Part shown: positions 62,663-64,000 of the stretch, piece by piece
Layout of the letters: each line of letters opens with the position of its first letter
Position numbering within the stretch: the stretch's first letter is position 1
Origin: Acidobacteriota bacterium
GTDB taxonomy: Bacteria > Acidobacteriota > Blastocatellia > Chloracidobacteriales > JADJPF01
DNA length: 64,000 nt
Direction of reading: 5' to 3'
Assembly (NCBI GenBank): GCA_016213785.1
Contig: JACQZQ010000106.1
Span: 1 to 64,000 of the forward strand
The notes under the pieces: generated by a model
Told to the model about the DNA's origin: nothing
Database searches by the model: none
The model's input: the letters and a program-made list of their open reading frames with translations, nothing else
Translations under genes and position numbers: made by a program

Positions 62663-63796
62663 ATGAAAAAATTACTTTTATCCGCTCTAATAATGGCCTT
62701 AACTATTACTACCATTTATAGTGGAGTAAGTTTTACTAATGGGTTAACTCATTATGCAAGTGCTGCTAGTTTTAATGCTAGTGAGTCTTTAGCATTTCTA
62801 CCAAACTCAGATGTAGTTATGATTTTTGATCTAAATAGATTTTTAGGTACAAAGCTTTTTGAATCAGTAATTAGCGACCAAAAATCTAAAAAAGAATTTG
62901 AAGAATTTGAACAAAAAGCTGCTATCTATGGCTTTAATATGCGCCAAATACAAAGTGTTGCTGTAGGCGTTAGCGTTAATCACCAAAGCCCAAGTGATTC
63001 TAAATTTTGTGCTGTAGTAACAGGTGGTTTTGATCGTGAAAAGCTTTTGTCCGCTATAGCTTCTAATCCTGATAAAGTAACTATTGAATCTGAAGAATAC
63101 CAAGGCCGAACAATTTATCTTTTTACTGATAAAGAAAAACAATCTCGTGGTGGTGGAAAAACTGTAAAAGTTGATGAAAAAATTGCTGCCACTTTTCTTA
63201 ATTCCCAAACAGTTGCTCTTGGTACTTTGGAGAAAGTAAAAGATTCAATTGATGTTCAAAATGGAAAACAAACTAGTGTAGCTAGTAATCAGCAATTAAG
63301 TAATTATATTAGTACAACAAATAGATCTGCTATACTTCGTTTTGCTGCTGTAATACCAGAAAAACAAAAACCTGCTAGTCAAGGTAAAAAGTCAAAAGCT
63401 TTAACAAATGATGATTTATCTAATAGCCCAAATGCAAGTAAATCAGCTAGTTCTGAAGGTGATGGTAGTCCTTTTGGTAATGTTGAAAAATTGCTAGAAG
63501 CAATTCAAGGTGCTTATGGCTCACTTGATTTTGTTAGCGGAGTTCAACTAGAAACAACTGCTTTAATTCGTAGTGAGTCAGAGGCTAAACAAATTTCAGA
63601 TGCCTTAAATGGCTTATTATTCTTAGGCCGTAGCGCTCTACAAGGCGATCCTAAGCAAGCAAGCTTGGCTAAAGTTTTAGATGGGGTTGTGATTTCTGGA
63701 GGACTTAAAGATGTTCGCCTTAATATCAATATATCAGAACCCCTATTAAATGAGCTAATAAAGAGCTTCTCACAAAAAGAAAAGACTAAAAACTAA
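62663..63796 (+). CDS. secreted hypothetical protein
   Basis: A 377-aa protein with a signal peptide (about 1-36, LLLSALIMALTITTIYSGVSF, then ASAASF). The first domain begins ESLAFLPNSDVVMIFDLNRFLGTKLFESV and continues to about residue 225. The middle (about 230-265) is Lys/Ser/Asn-rich low complexity, and the C-terminal domain starts PFGNVEKLLEAIQGAYGSLDFVSGVQLE. The first segment, with a run of the form LPxxxDVVMxxDxxR, resembles exported acidobacterial proteins whose function is unknown; I cannot name it better. It follows the vWA pair by about 105 bp and has its own terminator. Confidence 0.6.
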   Translation: MKKLLLSALIMALTITTIYSGVSFTNGLTHYASAASFNASESLAFLPNSDVVMIFDLNRFLGTKLFESVISDQKSKKEFEEFEQKAAIYGFNMRQIQSVAVGVSVNHQSPSDSKFCAVVTGGFDREKLLSAIASNPDKVTIESEEYQGRTIYLFTDKEKQSRGGGKTVKVDEKIAATFLNSQTVALGTLEKVKDSIDVQNGKQTSVASNQQLSNYISTTNRSAILRFAAVIPEKQKPASQGKKSKALTNDDLSNSPNASKSASSEGDGSPFGNVEKLLEAIQGAYGSLDFVSGVQLETTALIRSESEAKQISDALNGLLFLGRSALQGDPKQASLAKVLDGVVISGGLKDVRLNINISEPLLNELIKSFSQKEKTKN

Positions 63797-63827
63797 ACCG
63801 TCGCTAAATTTAATATCTAATCTCTAT

Positions 63828-63862
63828 AAAAATAGCCTAGAATAAACCCCTAGGCTATTTTT
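63828..63862 (+). terminator. terminator after the secreted hypothetical gene
   Basis: A perfect 13-bp stem (63828-63840 with 63850-63862) with a 9-nt loop, ending in a T tract. Confidence 0.85.
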
Positions 63863-64000
63863 ATTTAATTAGTTAGAGTTAAAGAATTAAAATGGCAGTT
63901 TTTTACCGGTTATGATAAGGGTTTTAGAGGGGAAAAACGATTTCTCTAGTTAAGAAAAGTTTTTTTAATCTAAAGATTTTATTAAATCTTTGTTAAAGCT

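Overview
This is a low-GC bacterial chromosome segment, most likely from the Acidobacteriota (a low-GC relative of the Blastocatellia type). The evidence is two secreted vWA proteins of the acidobacterial type at 60457-62556, five genes for eukaryotic-type Ser/Thr kinases in 64 kb, two of them with C-terminal DUF4388-like domains, and a Gram-negative cell plan (lipoproteins, gmhA, Wzx-like flippase). No rRNA, tRNA, CRISPR array or intact insertion sequence was seen. Assignment below phylum level is inference.

Layout. 1-2696 (minus): type IV pilus/pseudopilin-like operon, cut by the window edge. 3099-5854: a secreted hypothetical protein, a MOSC protein and a PilT-like ATPase. 6023-10373 (minus): a large secreted sortilin/BNR beta-propeller protein and two FKBP prolyl isomerases. 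10512-20771: two paralogous zinc-ribbon/kinase/DUF4388 proteins, a GT39-type glycosyltransferase, an RsiV-like lipoprotein, a PilZ protein, a macrodomain protein, a TlpA-like thioredoxin and a membrane protein of unknown role. 20893-28286: a large tandem kinase protein diverging from a clpS-clpS-clpA-nitroreductase operon. 28394-39682: a small unknown protein, a kinase-TPR protein, a DUF3810 protein, a 1238-aa HEAT/DUF4388-like protein and a membrane fusion of cytochrome and flavodehydrogenase domains. 39816-49393 (minus): an exopolysaccharide-like block (heparinase II/III family, AsnB-type amidotransferase, flippase-glycosyltransferase fusion, MidA methyltransferase), interrupted by an Rpn-type nuclease gene with a duplicated tail. 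49708-54513 (plus): lid-less Hsp70 plus a tail-anchored kinase, gmhA plus a deoxyhypusine-synthase-like gene, and ohr. 54514-55157: a non-coding, strongly structured region resembling an IS200/IS605 right end with guide RNA. 55158-63796 (plus): an internally duplicated unknown protein and a block of secreted vWA proteins.

How the genes fit together. Signalling kinases, pilus parts, surface adhesion-like vWA proteins and polysaccharide genes suggest a surface-living, cell-envelope-rich lifestyle. Most transcription units end in clear stem-loops, several of them shared by convergent genes.

Most notable. (1) An Rpn-like nuclease gene has a strong internal ribosome binding site before its last 97 codons. 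The same 3' region, with its ribosome binding site, has been duplicated just downstream as a free-standing 77-codon gene with a different number of QQGL repeats. This fits an intragenic-antitoxin arrangement that has been copied out of its parent gene. (2) A tandem kinase protein combines a degenerate kinase, an intact kinase and an N-terminal threefold repeat that I do not recognise. (3) Two ClpS adaptors differ at the substrate gatekeeper position. (4) One polypeptide carries a membrane domain, two c-type hemes, a flavin reductase and a 2Fe-2S domain. (5) There is an orphan omega-RNA-like hairpin region.
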